Shown in pieces: positions 40,401 to 50,100 of a stretch of 64,000 bases of DNA. Below the pieces are notes generated by a model that worked only from the letters and a program-made list of their open reading frames with translations, was not told the DNA's origin and did no database searches. The stretch covers positions 1-64,000 of the forward strand of contig NZ_RYYR01000023.1 of assembly GCF_003977595.1 (NCBI RefSeq), written 5' to 3'. The stretch's first letter is position 1. Each line of letters begins with the position of its first letter. The position numbers and the translations under genes are program-made. The stretch is from Lysinibacillus antri. GTDB taxonomy: Bacteria > Bacillota > Bacilli > Bacillales_A > Planococcaceae.

Positions 40401-40437
40401 GATATTGCCTTATAACATTCAGGGGATAGAGGAGTAA
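37414..40437 (+). CDS. Hybrid sensor histidine kinase with two kinase modules
   Basis: 1007 residues. A short N-terminal helix is followed by an extracellular 7TMR-DISM-type jelly-roll sensor (about 35-205). Seven membrane helices follow (about 210-405), then HisKA with SHEFKTPLHG (His433) and a HATPase (about 530-645, DNAIKYT and G-x-GLGLS). Next is a receiver domain with Asp725 (LDIMMPK), then a LytS-type His_kinase with QAQIKPHFIYN (His816) and a second HATPase to the end. Two different kinase chemistries thus flank a receiver. ATG 37414 is preferred over 37390 because GAGGT sits five bases before it. The response-regulator gene starts four bases after the stop, so the two are co-transcribed. 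The signal sensed is unknown; given the neighbours it may be a wall or envelope cue. Confidence 0.9.
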   Translation: MKRKLIAYISVPVLIALLLIMILSAHDPAKLPAVQNGILDLTGIDLEQVGPIALDGEWEFVSGQLVNSDYFNNQGSSTLVGVPSLWTKYAVNGESVPKYNKATYRMVVKLPKGESILGLKTGNIRMSNSLYVNGEKVGGSGAPAETTTYSQRNTPYTALFQPEDDELEIIVHVANFDYASGGGIVSSLYLGDDESILNIRTAALAYDWVMIAALFAVGIYFFGFYLHFPRERSLLFLALFCFSMALYTSTHGEKVLDIILPGIPYELFSKIQGTSNLIALFLVAYFHSTLKEYSNKSIVKILIVIGVLLSCSVLLPLKISSHLQNVYSIYLFVAILYIFYIQIKAIRNKTVGGMYLLLGSLTLIIYCIVGTLNVIGNTKIDSLPPIFPFIYLMMLSLFMAHRFTDTYRKNEELTAKLIEVDQFKDEFLTKTSHEFKTPLHGMIAILQTVAKDLNGKQQEKIHFVISQAKRLSSLVNDVLDLARLKRKELKIDLKQIDLYSTVFVVVEAFSYILNKEIKIINKIKKDTPYVVADENRLRQILYNLIDNAIKYTTQGEIVISAIQDDDKLIISVKDSGIGIPSEQLPTIFNNYERGNHLDDEQEGMGLGLSITKDLVDLQGGQIWVDSKLGEGTTFSFSLPIVKEVESNHVDCDDERTQVVESLSLPYANGNPMGKKIIIADDNHANLRVLIEALDTTKYFIIAVDNGADVLSLLGKERDVDLLILDIMMPKMSGYEVCQIVRETYSLTELPILMLTAAILPEDMVTAFQAGANDFLHKPVDLQELHIRVNNLLLIKESARAATNMEIAFLQAQIKPHFIYNVLTSIISLSYIDIEKSRALILQFAKFLRGSFDFTNTNKLIPIQNELSLVHSYIEIEKARFPERFTFELDVKDEVSCMIPPLIIQPLVENAIRHGLSAEDAGGKIILSIQQKGEKLIITVRDNGIGMSQEKIDKIMSGKLKDGRNGVGLLNIVKRIRQFLGASISIESTEKGTEVEMILPYNIQGIEE

Positions 40438-40441
40438 AACA

Positions 40442-41479
40442 ATGTTAAAAGCTCTATTAATAGATGATGAAATTCTTGCATTAAATTTACTAGAAATTTT
40501 ATTAAGAGATATTGGTGATGTAGAGATTGTAGGGAAATTTACAAATTTTGATGCCGCACTTAACACGATTTTAGGACAGCAATTGGATGTAATCTTTTTA
40601 GATATTGAAATGCCAGGAAAAAATGGTATTCAAATTGCAGAACAAATATTAGAAATAAATGAGGAAATTAATATTGTATTTGTAACTGCTTATGATCAAT
40701 ACGCAATTGAGGCTTTTCGAGTTCATGCAGTAGATTATTTGTTAAAGCCAATTGACCCAATGAGACTAAAGCGATCGGTTGAAAAAATAAAAAAAAGAAG
40801 TAGGATTGCGTCACCGATCTTAACGGGATTAAAAGTTCAGTTCTTTGGGAATTTTAGTTTATTGAACGAACAAAATATTTCTCTTAAGTGGAGAACAAAA
40901 AAAGTAAAAGAATTGTGCAGTTATCTTTTACACCATCGAGGACCAATTCATCGATTAAAAATTATCGAGGATTTCTGGCCAGATCTTCCATTGGATAAAG
41001 CAAAATCGTTATTACATACAACAGTTTATCAATTGCGCAAACAACTGAAGGAGTTTAGTATAGACAATCCCCTTTCATTAGTGAATGAACGCTATGCGAT
41101 TAATATAAATTTTGTAGAAGATGATAGAAAAATAATTGAATTGATCAATAACAATGATTTTAACGAAAAGAATCTATCACGTATTTTAGAATTACTAGAT
41201 AAGGGATATCTCGGGTATGAAGATTATCCGTGGTCGATGAGCACTGCTGAAAATATAAATGAAAAATTTCGAGCTTACCTAGAAAAATTTATTAAAGAAC
41301 ATAGCAATCAAGTAAACAAAACAGAGATCTTCGGGCAAGTTTTAGAAGCGTTAATTAAACATAATGCTTATACCGATTTTTACTATCAAGAGTTGATCAA
41401 TTACTTCATAGAAATAGAAAATAATAAAAAGGCAGAAGAGGTGTACTCAAAATATAGAGGGTACGTAAAGGAGAATTGA
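40442..41479 (+). CDS. Response regulator with SARP-like DNA-binding and BTAD output
   Basis: 345 residues. The receiver domain (1-118) has acidic Asp8-Asp9, phospho-acceptor Asp54 (FLDIEMPG), Thr82 and Lys102, and the AFRVHAVDYLLKPI stretch typical of LytR/AlgR-type receivers. Residues about 128-210 form a winged-helix trans_reg_C-like domain (LKVQFFGNFSL to LVNERYAINI). About 215-340 is an all-alpha BTAD region. SARP regulators bind 11-bp-spaced direct repeats next to the -10 box. It starts four bases after the kinase stop, with GAGGAG inside the end of the kinase gene, so the pair is translationally linked. Candidate targets are the GTTCAG promoters at 29096 and 34059. Confidence 0.9.
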   Translation: MLKALLIDDEILALNLLEILLRDIGDVEIVGKFTNFDAALNTILGQQLDVIFLDIEMPGKNGIQIAEQILEINEEINIVFVTAYDQYAIEAFRVHAVDYLLKPIDPMRLKRSVEKIKKRSRIASPILTGLKVQFFGNFSLLNEQNISLKWRTKKVKELCSYLLHHRGPIHRLKIIEDFWPDLPLDKAKSLLHTTVYQLRKQLKEFSIDNPLSLVNERYAININFVEDDRKIIELINNNDFNEKNLSRILELLDKGYLGYEDYPWSMSTAENINEKFRAYLEKFIKEHSNQVNKTEIFGQVLEALIKHNAYTDFYYQELINYFIEIENNKKAEEVYSKYRGYVKEN

Positions 41480-41502
41480 AATTATTATATCGGATAGACA
41501 AG

Positions 41503-41543
41503 AAAGGCTCAGCATGAGAAAGAACTCAATGTTGAGCCTTCTT
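41503..41543 (+). terminator. Terminator of the two-component operon
   Basis: AAGGCTCAGCAT pairs with AATGTTGAGCCTT across a loop, followed by CTTAAATTT. The T tract is modest. Confidence 0.7.
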
Positions 41544-41945
41544 AAATTTAGAGGTAATTTTTCCTATTATAGTATATTCTTCTGTTTTACATAGAGTAGA
41601 AAAAAACGCTATAAAGTATTAAAAGACTAACTTACAATTTGAATCTCTATATGTAAGTCTTCAAAATTTCTTCAATTACATAATTATACAAATGAAAAAT
41701 TTCCCTATATATCTATAATTTTTGATAATAATCCATTTTTTTTACGTTTATTTATCATAAATTTAGTAATATGATAAATACGTAGCAAAGGGATAGTAAC
41801 TTTGTTACAAGTGGTATCATTTAATAGCTTTATTACATTTCTAACTTTTCTATTCATGAGAACTATAATACATATTATATTTCTCACAACCAGTAAATTA
41901 GTTTTCATAGAATAGTATTCAATAAAATCTTCGGGGGTAAATTAC
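41544..41945 (+). promoter_or_regulatory. Long structured leader/upstream region of the S-layer gene
   Basis: These 400 AT-rich bases hold several inverted repeats: ATTTATCAT (41750-41758) with ATGATAAAT (41771-41779), GTAAC-TTT-GTTAC (41796-41808), and CTTACA/TGTAAG around 41632-41657. A direct repeat CTTCA-N6-CTTCA (41659-41674) with TATACA at 41685 resembles the GTTCAG promoters. Another -10-like TATAAT is at 41864. The long structured region fits a highly expressed S-layer gene, but no single promoter can be fixed by eye. Confidence 0.45.
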
Positions 41946-44816
41946 ATGTCAAAAACGAAAAAACTATTTGCTTCAACAGCATCTGTAGCACTTGTGGCTG
42001 CAGCAATTGTACCAGTAGCATCTGCAGCTCAATTAAACGATGCAGAAAAGATCCCAACTTGGGCAAAAGAAGCAGTTAACTATTTAGTAGATAATGGCGC
42101 TGTTCAAGGTGACAATAACGGCAACTTTAATCCAACTGGTAGCTTAACTCGTGCACAAGCTGCAACAATTCTTTCAAAATTATTAAAATTGGAAGCTACA
42201 GGAACTGAAAACTTCAATGATGTTAAAGAAGGTCAATGGTTCTACGATGCAGTTGTTGCAACTTCACCAGAAATCTTTGCAGGTGATGACAAAGGCAACT
42301 TCAATCCTAACGCTAAATTAACTAGACAAGAAGCTGCAAAAGTTCTTGTAAGTGCATTTGGATTAACTGGAACAACAGATCTTAACAACTTTGCTGATGC
42401 TTCAAAAGTTCCAGCATGGGCAGCTCCATTTGTAAAAACTGCTGTTGCAAACGGTGTAATTAACGGTAAAGGTAATTTATTAGCACCAACTGACACAATT
42501 ACAAACGCTGAGTTTGCTGTAATGGCAAAAGGCGCTGTTGATGCAACTGCTGAAGAAGTAGGACCTGAAGTAACTTCTGTAAGTGCAACTAACCCTACAA
42601 ATGTTGAAGTAAAATTCAATAAAGCAATTGATAAAGAAACTTTAAATAAATCTGTTTCAATTAATAATGTAGCAGTAGACGGAGCAGAATTATACACACT
42701 ATCTGAAGATGGTAAAACATTAAATGTTCGTGTTTCAAAACTAGATGTAGATAAAGCATATGCAATTAAAGTTGATGGTATTAAAACTGTTGACGGTGAA
42801 GAAATTCCTACTTTTGTAGAAAAAGTACTTTTCGCTGATTCTCAAGAAGCTACAATTGAAAAGGTAACTGCAAAAGCTGGTTCTACTGGTAAAACAAAAT
42901 TTGTAGAAGTAACTTTTTCTGAAGATGTAACAGGAGCTGCAGCGAACTTCCGTGTTAATAATGTTTCTCCAAGTAATGTTACAATTGAAAAAAATGTTGT
43001 AACACTTGAATTACCTGCTGAAATTGAGTCTGGCAACACTCACGAATTACGTGTAGTTGAATTAGCAGATCTATCAGGTAACAAAACAAATGCAACTCAA
43101 CAGTTCACAATTACTTCTGATACAACTGCACCAGTTGCAAGTGTATCTGCATCAGGTGAGAACACAATCAAAGTTGAGTTTAATGAAGCTGTTAGTGCCG
43201 TAGATGTTACAAATGTTAAAATTTTAAAAGGCAATATTAATGTAACAGGTGCTGCTGGAACTTTAAGTGCGGATAAAAAATCAATTGAATTTACTGTTAA
43301 CCCATTAGTTTATGGTGAAAACGAAACTTCTGCTAACTTAACAGTCGAAGTTGCTGGTGTTAAAGATTTATATGAAAATGCATCAACTAAATCTACACAT
43401 TCAGTTACAATCTCTAAGGATGTTGTTGCACCAACTGTTTCTGGTATTGAAGGAATTGTTGGAGCTAGTACTTTTGTTATTAATTTCTCTGAAGAATTAG
43501 AAGGTACAGCTGGTGACAATGCTAAATACTTACCAACTTTATTTAAAGACAATGTTAAACTTTCTGTTGCTAGTGCAGTTCTTCAAGCAGATAAAGACGG
43601 CAAGTTAACTCAAGTACTTGTGACAACTAATGCTGCATTAGTTGAAGGAACTTATGAAGTAACATTAGCTGCTGATACAGTAACAGATAATTCCCTTGCT
43701 AATAATAAAAATGCTCAAGTTAAAAAATCATTCACTACAACTACTCCATCTGCTCAAACAGATACAGTAAAGCCTGAAGTTTCTTCAGTTGTTGTAAATG
43801 GTGATGTAGTAACTGTAACTTATAATGAAGATGTAACTGCATCTGCTGCTGATTACAGAAATTACAAACTAGATGGTGTTACAATTCCATCAGAATCAGT
43901 AATTTATTTTGAAAATAGCAAAAGAGTAGTAAAAATTGAATTACCAAAAGGTTACTTTACTGCTGATAAATCAGATGCAATTGTTGAAATTACAAATGTA
44001 TCAGACCTTGCTGGAAATGTATTAAATAAATACACTAAACTTAACCAAGTTGTAGTTGATACTAAAGCACCAACTTTAGTAAGTGCAAAATTAGCTTCTG
44101 ACGCTTCATTTGTATTAGAGTTTGACGAAGCAATTAGCACGAATGTTACTAACTTTGCTCCAGCTAGTGTAATTATTAAAGATGCTAATGGTAATATTGT
44201 TAAGAATAGTGATAATAACTCAATCACAACTGGTGCTTCAGTGGGTGTTGATGGTAAAAAAGCTACGATTACATTATCAAATGCTACTCTTGATTTAAAT
44301 AAAACATATACTATATCTGTGGAAGCAGGAGTTGGTTTAGTAGACCAAGCAGGTACAGATAATGATGCAACTGGAAATGAAGTTACTCCATTTACAAATG
44401 TAGTATTAGTTGATGGTGTTGCACCAATTTTAACTGCTGCTAATGGTATCTTTGCTGATGACACTTATACTTCTAATGTAATTGGTATAACTGCTCCAGC
44501 TATTGGTACAGTCGCAATTGCTAAATCTGCATTCAGCGAAGTTCCTGCAAGTGTAAAATTAGTATACTCTGATGCAGATACAAAAACTGCTGATGTAGTT
44601 GTTACTGGAACAGTTGAAATCAATGCTAGCCAAGACGCATACACTTATTCATTTGCCTCTGCAAACCTAAGCTCATTAGTTACTGGTACAATTAATGTTA
44701 ACTTAGTACTTGTAGATGCTAATGGTAATGAATCTACTGGTCTAAATGTTGTAGCTGATGGTTCTGGATTTGACGGTGTGGGTGCAGGATTTGAAACTCT
44801 TAAACTAGTAAAATAA
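41946..44816 (+). CDS. Major S-layer-type protein with N-terminal SLH domains (956 aa)
   Basis: The signal peptide of 27 residues (ends VASA, then AQLNDAEK) is followed by three SLH domains (about 30-205). A long array of Ig-like, SbsA/BIg-type sandwiches fills the rest. The N-terminus, the order of domains and the AQLND start of the mature protein match the L. sphaericus-type S-layer proteins as I remember them. SLH domains hold the lattice on wall polysaccharide and the Ig-like part forms the crystal. Codon use is A/T-biased and repetitive, consistent with high expression. ATG 41946 follows GGGGGT. A long structured leader and a strong terminator flank it. It is called the main S-layer protein by similarity and layout, not proven. 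Confidence 0.85.
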   Translation: MSKTKKLFASTASVALVAAAIVPVASAAQLNDAEKIPTWAKEAVNYLVDNGAVQGDNNGNFNPTGSLTRAQAATILSKLLKLEATGTENFNDVKEGQWFYDAVVATSPEIFAGDDKGNFNPNAKLTRQEAAKVLVSAFGLTGTTDLNNFADASKVPAWAAPFVKTAVANGVINGKGNLLAPTDTITNAEFAVMAKGAVDATAEEVGPEVTSVSATNPTNVEVKFNKAIDKETLNKSVSINNVAVDGAELYTLSEDGKTLNVRVSKLDVDKAYAIKVDGIKTVDGEEIPTFVEKVLFADSQEATIEKVTAKAGSTGKTKFVEVTFSEDVTGAAANFRVNNVSPSNVTIEKNVVTLELPAEIESGNTHELRVVELADLSGNKTNATQQFTITSDTTAPVASVSASGENTIKVEFNEAVSAVDVTNVKILKGNINVTGAAGTLSADKKSIEFTVNPLVYGENETSANLTVEVAGVKDLYENASTKSTHSVTISKDVVAPTVSGIEGIVGASTFVINFSEELEGTAGDNAKYLPTLFKDNVKLSVASAVLQADKDGKLTQVLVTTNAALVEGTYEVTLAADTVTDNSLANNKNAQVKKSFTTTTPSAQTDTVKPEVSSVVVNGDVVTVTYNEDVTASAADYRNYKLDGVTIPSESVIYFENSKRVVKIELPKGYFTADKSDAIVEITNVSDLAGNVLNKYTKLNQVVVDTKAPTLVSAKLASDASFVLEFDEAISTNVTNFAPASVIIKDANGNIVKNSDNNSITTGASVGVDGKKATITLSNATLDLNKTYTISVEAGVGLVDQAGTDNDATGNEVTPFTNVVLVDGVAPILTAANGIFADDTYTSNVIGITAPAIGTVAIAKSAFSEVPASVKLVYSDADTKTADVVVTGTVEINASQDAYTYSFASANLSSLVTGTINVNLVLVDANGNESTGLNVVADGSGFDGVGAGFETLKLVK

Positions 44817-44892
44817 TTCTTAGTTTGATAGGAAATTTCCTTTACTGAAACATAGAAATGATTCCCACGTTCACGTAGTTTCCTCTAATTTT

Positions 44893-44932
44893 AAAAAGCT
44901 CTGTAGAGAAAAATCTCTGCAGGGCTTTTTTT
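44893..44932 (+). terminator. Strong terminator after the S-layer gene
   Basis: AAAAAGCTCTGTAGAG pairs with TCTCTGCAGGGCTTTTT, followed by a T run. Confidence 0.9.
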
Positions 44933-45161
44933 AATCACCCAATATTTCTCACTCCTTTCATTCCTCATTCTCAACGTTTTTTACTGGTATCTTATATATA
45001 AATAATAACAGTTTAATATAAGAACAACTAAATCTTTCTGACAATTCCTTATAGAGATATTTGGCCTCAAACCCAACTATCTCCTTTTAATATTTAATAG
45101 ATTCCTATTTATGAAATTGCTATACTAATTAAAAGAATAGTATTAAATAGGAGGCACTCTG
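44933..45161 (+). promoter_or_regulatory. Intergenic region before the transglutaminase-like gene
   Basis: AT-rich. A -10-like TATACT is at 45121-45126, 36 bp before the start codon, without a convincing -35. Nothing else is recognisable. Confidence 0.3.
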
Positions 45162-46913
45162 ATGGATAAGCGCAAGATTGTATTGGCAACGTTTATGGCA
45201 GTTTCCATATCGACTGTCGCAATATCTGAAACATCGGCTAATACGATAGAAAATCAATGGATCAGTGAAAATTCAGGGATTAACGTAAATCCATCTGCTA
45301 TGGCAGTAATAAGTCCGATAAATGTTACAACAGTTGCAAATTTATCTGCAACCAATCTAACAGAATTAACTTCAGTAATAGAAAAAGAACTTAGTAAACA
45401 AAGTACATTAATTTCTATTCAATATACAGGGAATACAACAAATGTTTTAGAAAAAGTAGGGGAAATCATAGATCAATATAGAATGAAAGATGACTATTTA
45501 AATGGTACACTTTCATCTTGGAAATATGGTTATAGAGGCTACGGGAATAATGTCACAATCACGATTAACCTTGTCTATTTAACTACTCCACAACAAGAAG
45601 TCTTTATACAATCTGAGGTTGAGAGAATTGTAGACGAGATTATTACGCCATCAATGACGGTGACTGAAAAGGTAAAGGCAATTAATGACTATATCGTTCT
45701 AAATACAACCTATTCCATGCATTCATCCACAACGCCCCACGCAGCCTATGCGATTTTAAATGAAGGAAAAGGTGTTTGTCAGGCCTATGCATTGTTAGCA
45801 TATCGGTTATTACAGAAAGCAGGGATTGAAGCGAGATACGTAACGGGCGAGTCTAGAGGAATCGGACATGCTTGGAATCTAGTAAAAGTTGATGGACATT
45901 GGTATCACCTCGATACAACGTGGAATGATCCAACATTTGCAGATGGCTCGATAGATCGTAGTGACTATATAAGTTATAGATATTTCTTAATTCCGGATCA
46001 AGTAATCTTTCAAGATCATATTATTGATGATAACGGCTACCCAGCTGCAACAAGTGAACGTTTTATGGCGTTTCGCGACATAGAAGCACCAGTACAAGTT
46101 GGGACAACTTTGTATTTCCCAAGTGATTCAAACCACATTCAATTATATAAATTAGATTTATCAAAAGAACCTTTTAAATCTCAAAAAGTTTCATCTACAC
46201 GAGTGCAGGAGCTTGTTCATGCAAATGGGTGGCTTTATTTTAGTAATTATTCAGATGGTGCATTTCTTTCCAAAATGAAGTTAGACGGTACTGGCCTATC
46301 GACAATACTAAGGAAAACGGTTGATTCCGTAAAGTTAGAGGATAATGAATTAGTAGCTTCATATAAAGGAGTAGAGCTTTATCGTGAAGTGGTGCTCGCG
46401 GATTCTGCAGGACAACAAAAAGAACTCGATCAAGTGAGAGCACTATTAAAAACGATCACATTGTTAAGTCCAAACTTTGAATCACAGGCAAACCAGTTGA
46501 AAAACCTATATGACTCCCTAACGAATGAATCTAAAAATCTATTGTCTAGTTCTGATAGTGCAACGATACGTGATATTTTGTCAAAATATTCGGCAATGAA
46601 AAGTCTTACATTTATTGGTATGGTACAATGGGATCAACCTCGAATTATTACAGATGCCTATAAAGCGTGGAAAATTAATTTAAACCAAGAAATTGCCAAT
46701 ACATCTTCTAATAAATCCAATATACAAATTATCGATATGTTTGGCGACCCGGTAGAAGTTAACATAAGCATTAATGGAAAACAAATTGTAATCACTCCCG
46801 TAAACAGTTATGTTGCAAAAGTTCCATATACTTTGCTCGTAAAACCAGGTCTTTTAAGTGGAGATGGTGCAAAGCTAAATACAAGTGTGTATTTGAAATT
46901 TAAGTTGAATTAG
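45162..46913 (+). CDS. Secreted transglutaminase-like protein
   Basis: 583 residues with an N-terminal Sec signal (about 1-27). A transglutaminase-like papain-fold domain covers about 130-270 with the full catalytic triad: Cys206 in GKGVCQAYA, His236 in GHAWNLV and Asp251 in HLDTTWND. Members act as peptidases or amide-bond transferases on the outside of the cell. Residues about 305-415 resemble a DUF5050-type propeller stretch (LYFPSDSNHIQLYKLDL, WLYFSNYSDGA). The C-terminal ~100 residues form an SbsA-like Ig domain (ending YTLLVKPGLLSGDG). No SLH domain is present. ATG 45162 follows AGGAGG. A role in cross-linking or trimming surface proteins is plausible but inferred from fold and position. 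Confidence 0.85.
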   Translation: MDKRKIVLATFMAVSISTVAISETSANTIENQWISENSGINVNPSAMAVISPINVTTVANLSATNLTELTSVIEKELSKQSTLISIQYTGNTTNVLEKVGEIIDQYRMKDDYLNGTLSSWKYGYRGYGNNVTITINLVYLTTPQQEVFIQSEVERIVDEIITPSMTVTEKVKAINDYIVLNTTYSMHSSTTPHAAYAILNEGKGVCQAYALLAYRLLQKAGIEARYVTGESRGIGHAWNLVKVDGHWYHLDTTWNDPTFADGSIDRSDYISYRYFLIPDQVIFQDHIIDDNGYPAATSERFMAFRDIEAPVQVGTTLYFPSDSNHIQLYKLDLSKEPFKSQKVSSTRVQELVHANGWLYFSNYSDGAFLSKMKLDGTGLSTILRKTVDSVKLEDNELVASYKGVELYREVVLADSAGQQKELDQVRALLKTITLLSPNFESQANQLKNLYDSLTNESKNLLSSSDSATIRDILSKYSAMKSLTFIGMVQWDQPRIITDAYKAWKINLNQEIANTSSNKSNIQIIDMFGDPVEVNISINGKQIVITPVNSYVAKVPYTLLVKPGLLSGDGAKLNTSVYLKFKLN

Positions 46914-46925
46914 TAATTTTCTGAG

Positions 46926-46960
46926 AAGGGAACTCACATAATGATGAGTTCCTTTTTTTT
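46926..46960 (+). terminator. Strong rho-independent terminator
   Basis: AGGGAACTCA pairs with TGAGTTCCTT, followed by eight T residues. The rest of the gap to 47183 is AT-rich with only isolated Shine-Dalgarno-like strings. Confidence 0.9.
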
Positions 46961-47183
46961 GATTTATAGCAAACTAAGTATAAGTAACTAAGCTAAATTT
47001 CTTGTTATTACTAATTATGACTAAAGTTTAATGATAATTTTCCGATATTATAGGAGGATATTGTATATTAAACTTTAATGTAGAAAGGAGTGAAAAGTTA
47101 ACCAGAAGTTACTACTTTACTTGTACATATACTTCATGACTATATTTTAAATTGTGTTATTTTGAACAAGAAGGGAGAAAAAA

Positions 47184-50100
47184 ATGAAAAACAAACAAAA
47201 TTATTTATTCAAGGTACTCTCATCATTTCTAGTTCTTGTATTATTAACATTTACTGTGTTGCCTAGTGTGAACTCTGCAGCAACGATAGAAGTAAACTTA
47301 GAGCAACAGGTTAATAATAATTTAGGAGTGAAAATTGGAGATATAATTACTGAAGAAAAGATTAATGACATTGCTTCGACAGATACTTTAAAAGTTATCC
47401 TAAAGCTAAACGGGAACCAATGGGCAAGTGATATTGCTACTAAAAAACAATTAGTAATAGATAGCATGGTAACAGAAGAAAAAAGCGAGTTGCAAAAAAT
47501 ATTTAATTCAACTGGTGTTAATCTTACATCACCTGATACACTTGAGCTTACCTTGACAAAAGATACTAGTTATAACATTAAAAAAAATCAAACAATCACT
47601 ATGAATCTACCTGCTACACTTATTGAAAATTGGGAAGGGCAAGTAACCCCAGTATCTTTCACAATTTATGCAAAACCAGAAGTTACAGTTGGAGGTAGCA
47701 TTTTAAACGCTACAAAAGATGATCTGATAAAAGGTGGAAAAACTATTGATCTAAATTTATTGAATGCGAAATGGAACATTACCAACACAGGCGGTATGAT
47801 TACAATAACTGGGTTAAATAAAATTTTAGATCAATTTAAAATTAACCCTACTACTCAATGGGCGGCTACTCAATATTTAAAATCAATCGATCCAAATACT
47901 TTTGTGTCATTTGCAAATGAAAACAGGACATTAAGAATGACTTTACCCCCAATTCCTGCTAATAAAGTAGATACTGGTGCTATTACGTTTGACTCAGTAG
48001 ATGGTGGTACTACTCCACCAACGAGTAATATTTCCTCTACTTATATAATAGATACTGTAATTGGAAGTCCACTACTATACGAAAGTGCAGATGAAAATGC
48101 TAGTAAATCATTTACTATAGGAGCTTCTACAGGATTAACTATTAGTAACACGTCCGAAAGTGCAATTGTAGGGGGAACATCTAACATTACATTAACATTA
48201 ACGGATGGAAGTTGGGCTACCCCGCTTGATCCGGAAAAAAAGAAAGTATTAATTGATGCTCTTGTTGCAACAAAACAAAAGGAACAATGGAAAAAAGTTC
48301 AGGATGCATTGAAGACTAGTGCAAATCTAAATGCAATAAGTGTTACAGCTAATATAATTACAATTCCGATTCCAACAGTTTCAGGTTATACGCTAACTGA
48401 AGACCAAGTTATTACGTTAAACGTACCTAATCAATTATTAAGTACAAGTGCTGATGTAACACAATCTTTTAAAATCACAGCGACTTCAAAAGCAATTGTT
48501 TCTGGAAGTGTAGCGCCTGAGGTGTCGCAAACTGATTTAGCTAAGGGTGGAAAAACAATTGTTGTGACATTGGTCAACGCTAAATGGGAGAACGAGATAG
48601 CTTCAAACACTGCAAAGCGCGAACAATTATTAAATGGTTTAAACTTTGGAACGCTTGATGCAACTATTCAAAGCGTGATTAATGCAAAAGCAGAAGTTAT
48701 AAGAAGTAATGATAATGTCGTAACTGTTAAACTACCGCCAATTGATGGAGTAAAGGTAAATGCAGATGTAAATGTTACATTTAGTATAGGTAATACACCT
48801 GCTCAATTAACAGATATAGCTGTGACAACCTCTTCTGAACCAGTATTCAAAATTGCACAAGTTACCAATCAAACAGTTTCACTTTCAGGAACAATCCTTG
48901 AAGCTACTGAGTTTGATATTGTTGCTGGTGGAAAAACGATTATATTAACATTGAAAAATGATACTTGGATAAATAATACTGCACTACTTCAGAGTACACT
49001 AGCAACAAATTTAGCCTCTATTACAAGTAGTGTAACAGTAACAAGAAATAGTGATACTGTAGTAACGATTCAACTAAATGGAAATAGCTCATATCAATTA
49101 TTATCAGGTAATCAGACTTTTACACTTTCAATTCCAGATACCCTATTTGTAGTATCTTCAGGTAATAAATCTGTTAGTTTTGACATTTTAGATGTTTCAG
49201 CAAAAAACATTGGAAATTCAAAAGATGGTCTAGATGCAGCAGAACTTTCAAAAGGTGGAAAAACAATTGTTGTTTCTTTAGAAAATGCTACTTTTAAAGA
49301 TAACTTGACAAAATCTCAACTTTTGTCAGTTATACAAAACGGAAGCAGTGCCCTAAGTACAGCAGTATATAGTGCAATTAATAGTTCATCAGACAGTAAA
49401 ATACTTTCTGCTAAAGGGAATAAATTAACGATTAAACTTCCATCAGTTAGTTATGTTGGAAGTGGTTCAATTAATTTAGAAGTTCCATCTGGGATTATAA
49501 ATAATGGAAAAAGGAACATTCCTGTTTCAAGCGTTAATGTAGGTGCAATCTCTTCAGTAGCTAGTGATGTATATACATTGACTGAATCGCAAATAAAAAA
49601 TGGTACTTCATTTACTCTAACTTTATATTCTGGGGCAGAATGGAATCCAACTATTACGTCTAATAAGTCGATACAAAATGCCTTATTAAAAGGTTTTGCG
49701 GTTAATGATCAAGAAAATGAGTGGAAAACAATTACGGATAAAATAGTAGAGAATAATAATTTTAGACTTTCAAATTCAAATCGCTCTTTAACTATTACGA
49801 TTCCATCAATCAAGGAGTTTACAATTGTTCGTGATCAAGAAATTTCAGTAAAAATCTCGAAGTCAGTCTTAACAAATTATAAATATGATATTGAGCTTAA
49901 TCAAAAATTAAAAATTGCAGTACCAACTATAAGTAATAACAAGTCATTTCAGGATGTACTTCAAGACTTATCCAACTTTATCGCTACAAATAATTTAGAA
50001 AAAATCCGTGTAAAAGTACCAGAGAAAAAACTTGAAGAGCTTCAAGTAACAAATGTATCTGTACCTAACTCTGGAAATATTACAACCGTTAAAATTAAAA

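Noticed and set aside
41705-41908. 67-codon minus-strand frame upstream of the S-layer gene
   Set aside because: It has no ribosome site and overlaps the inverted-repeat leader.
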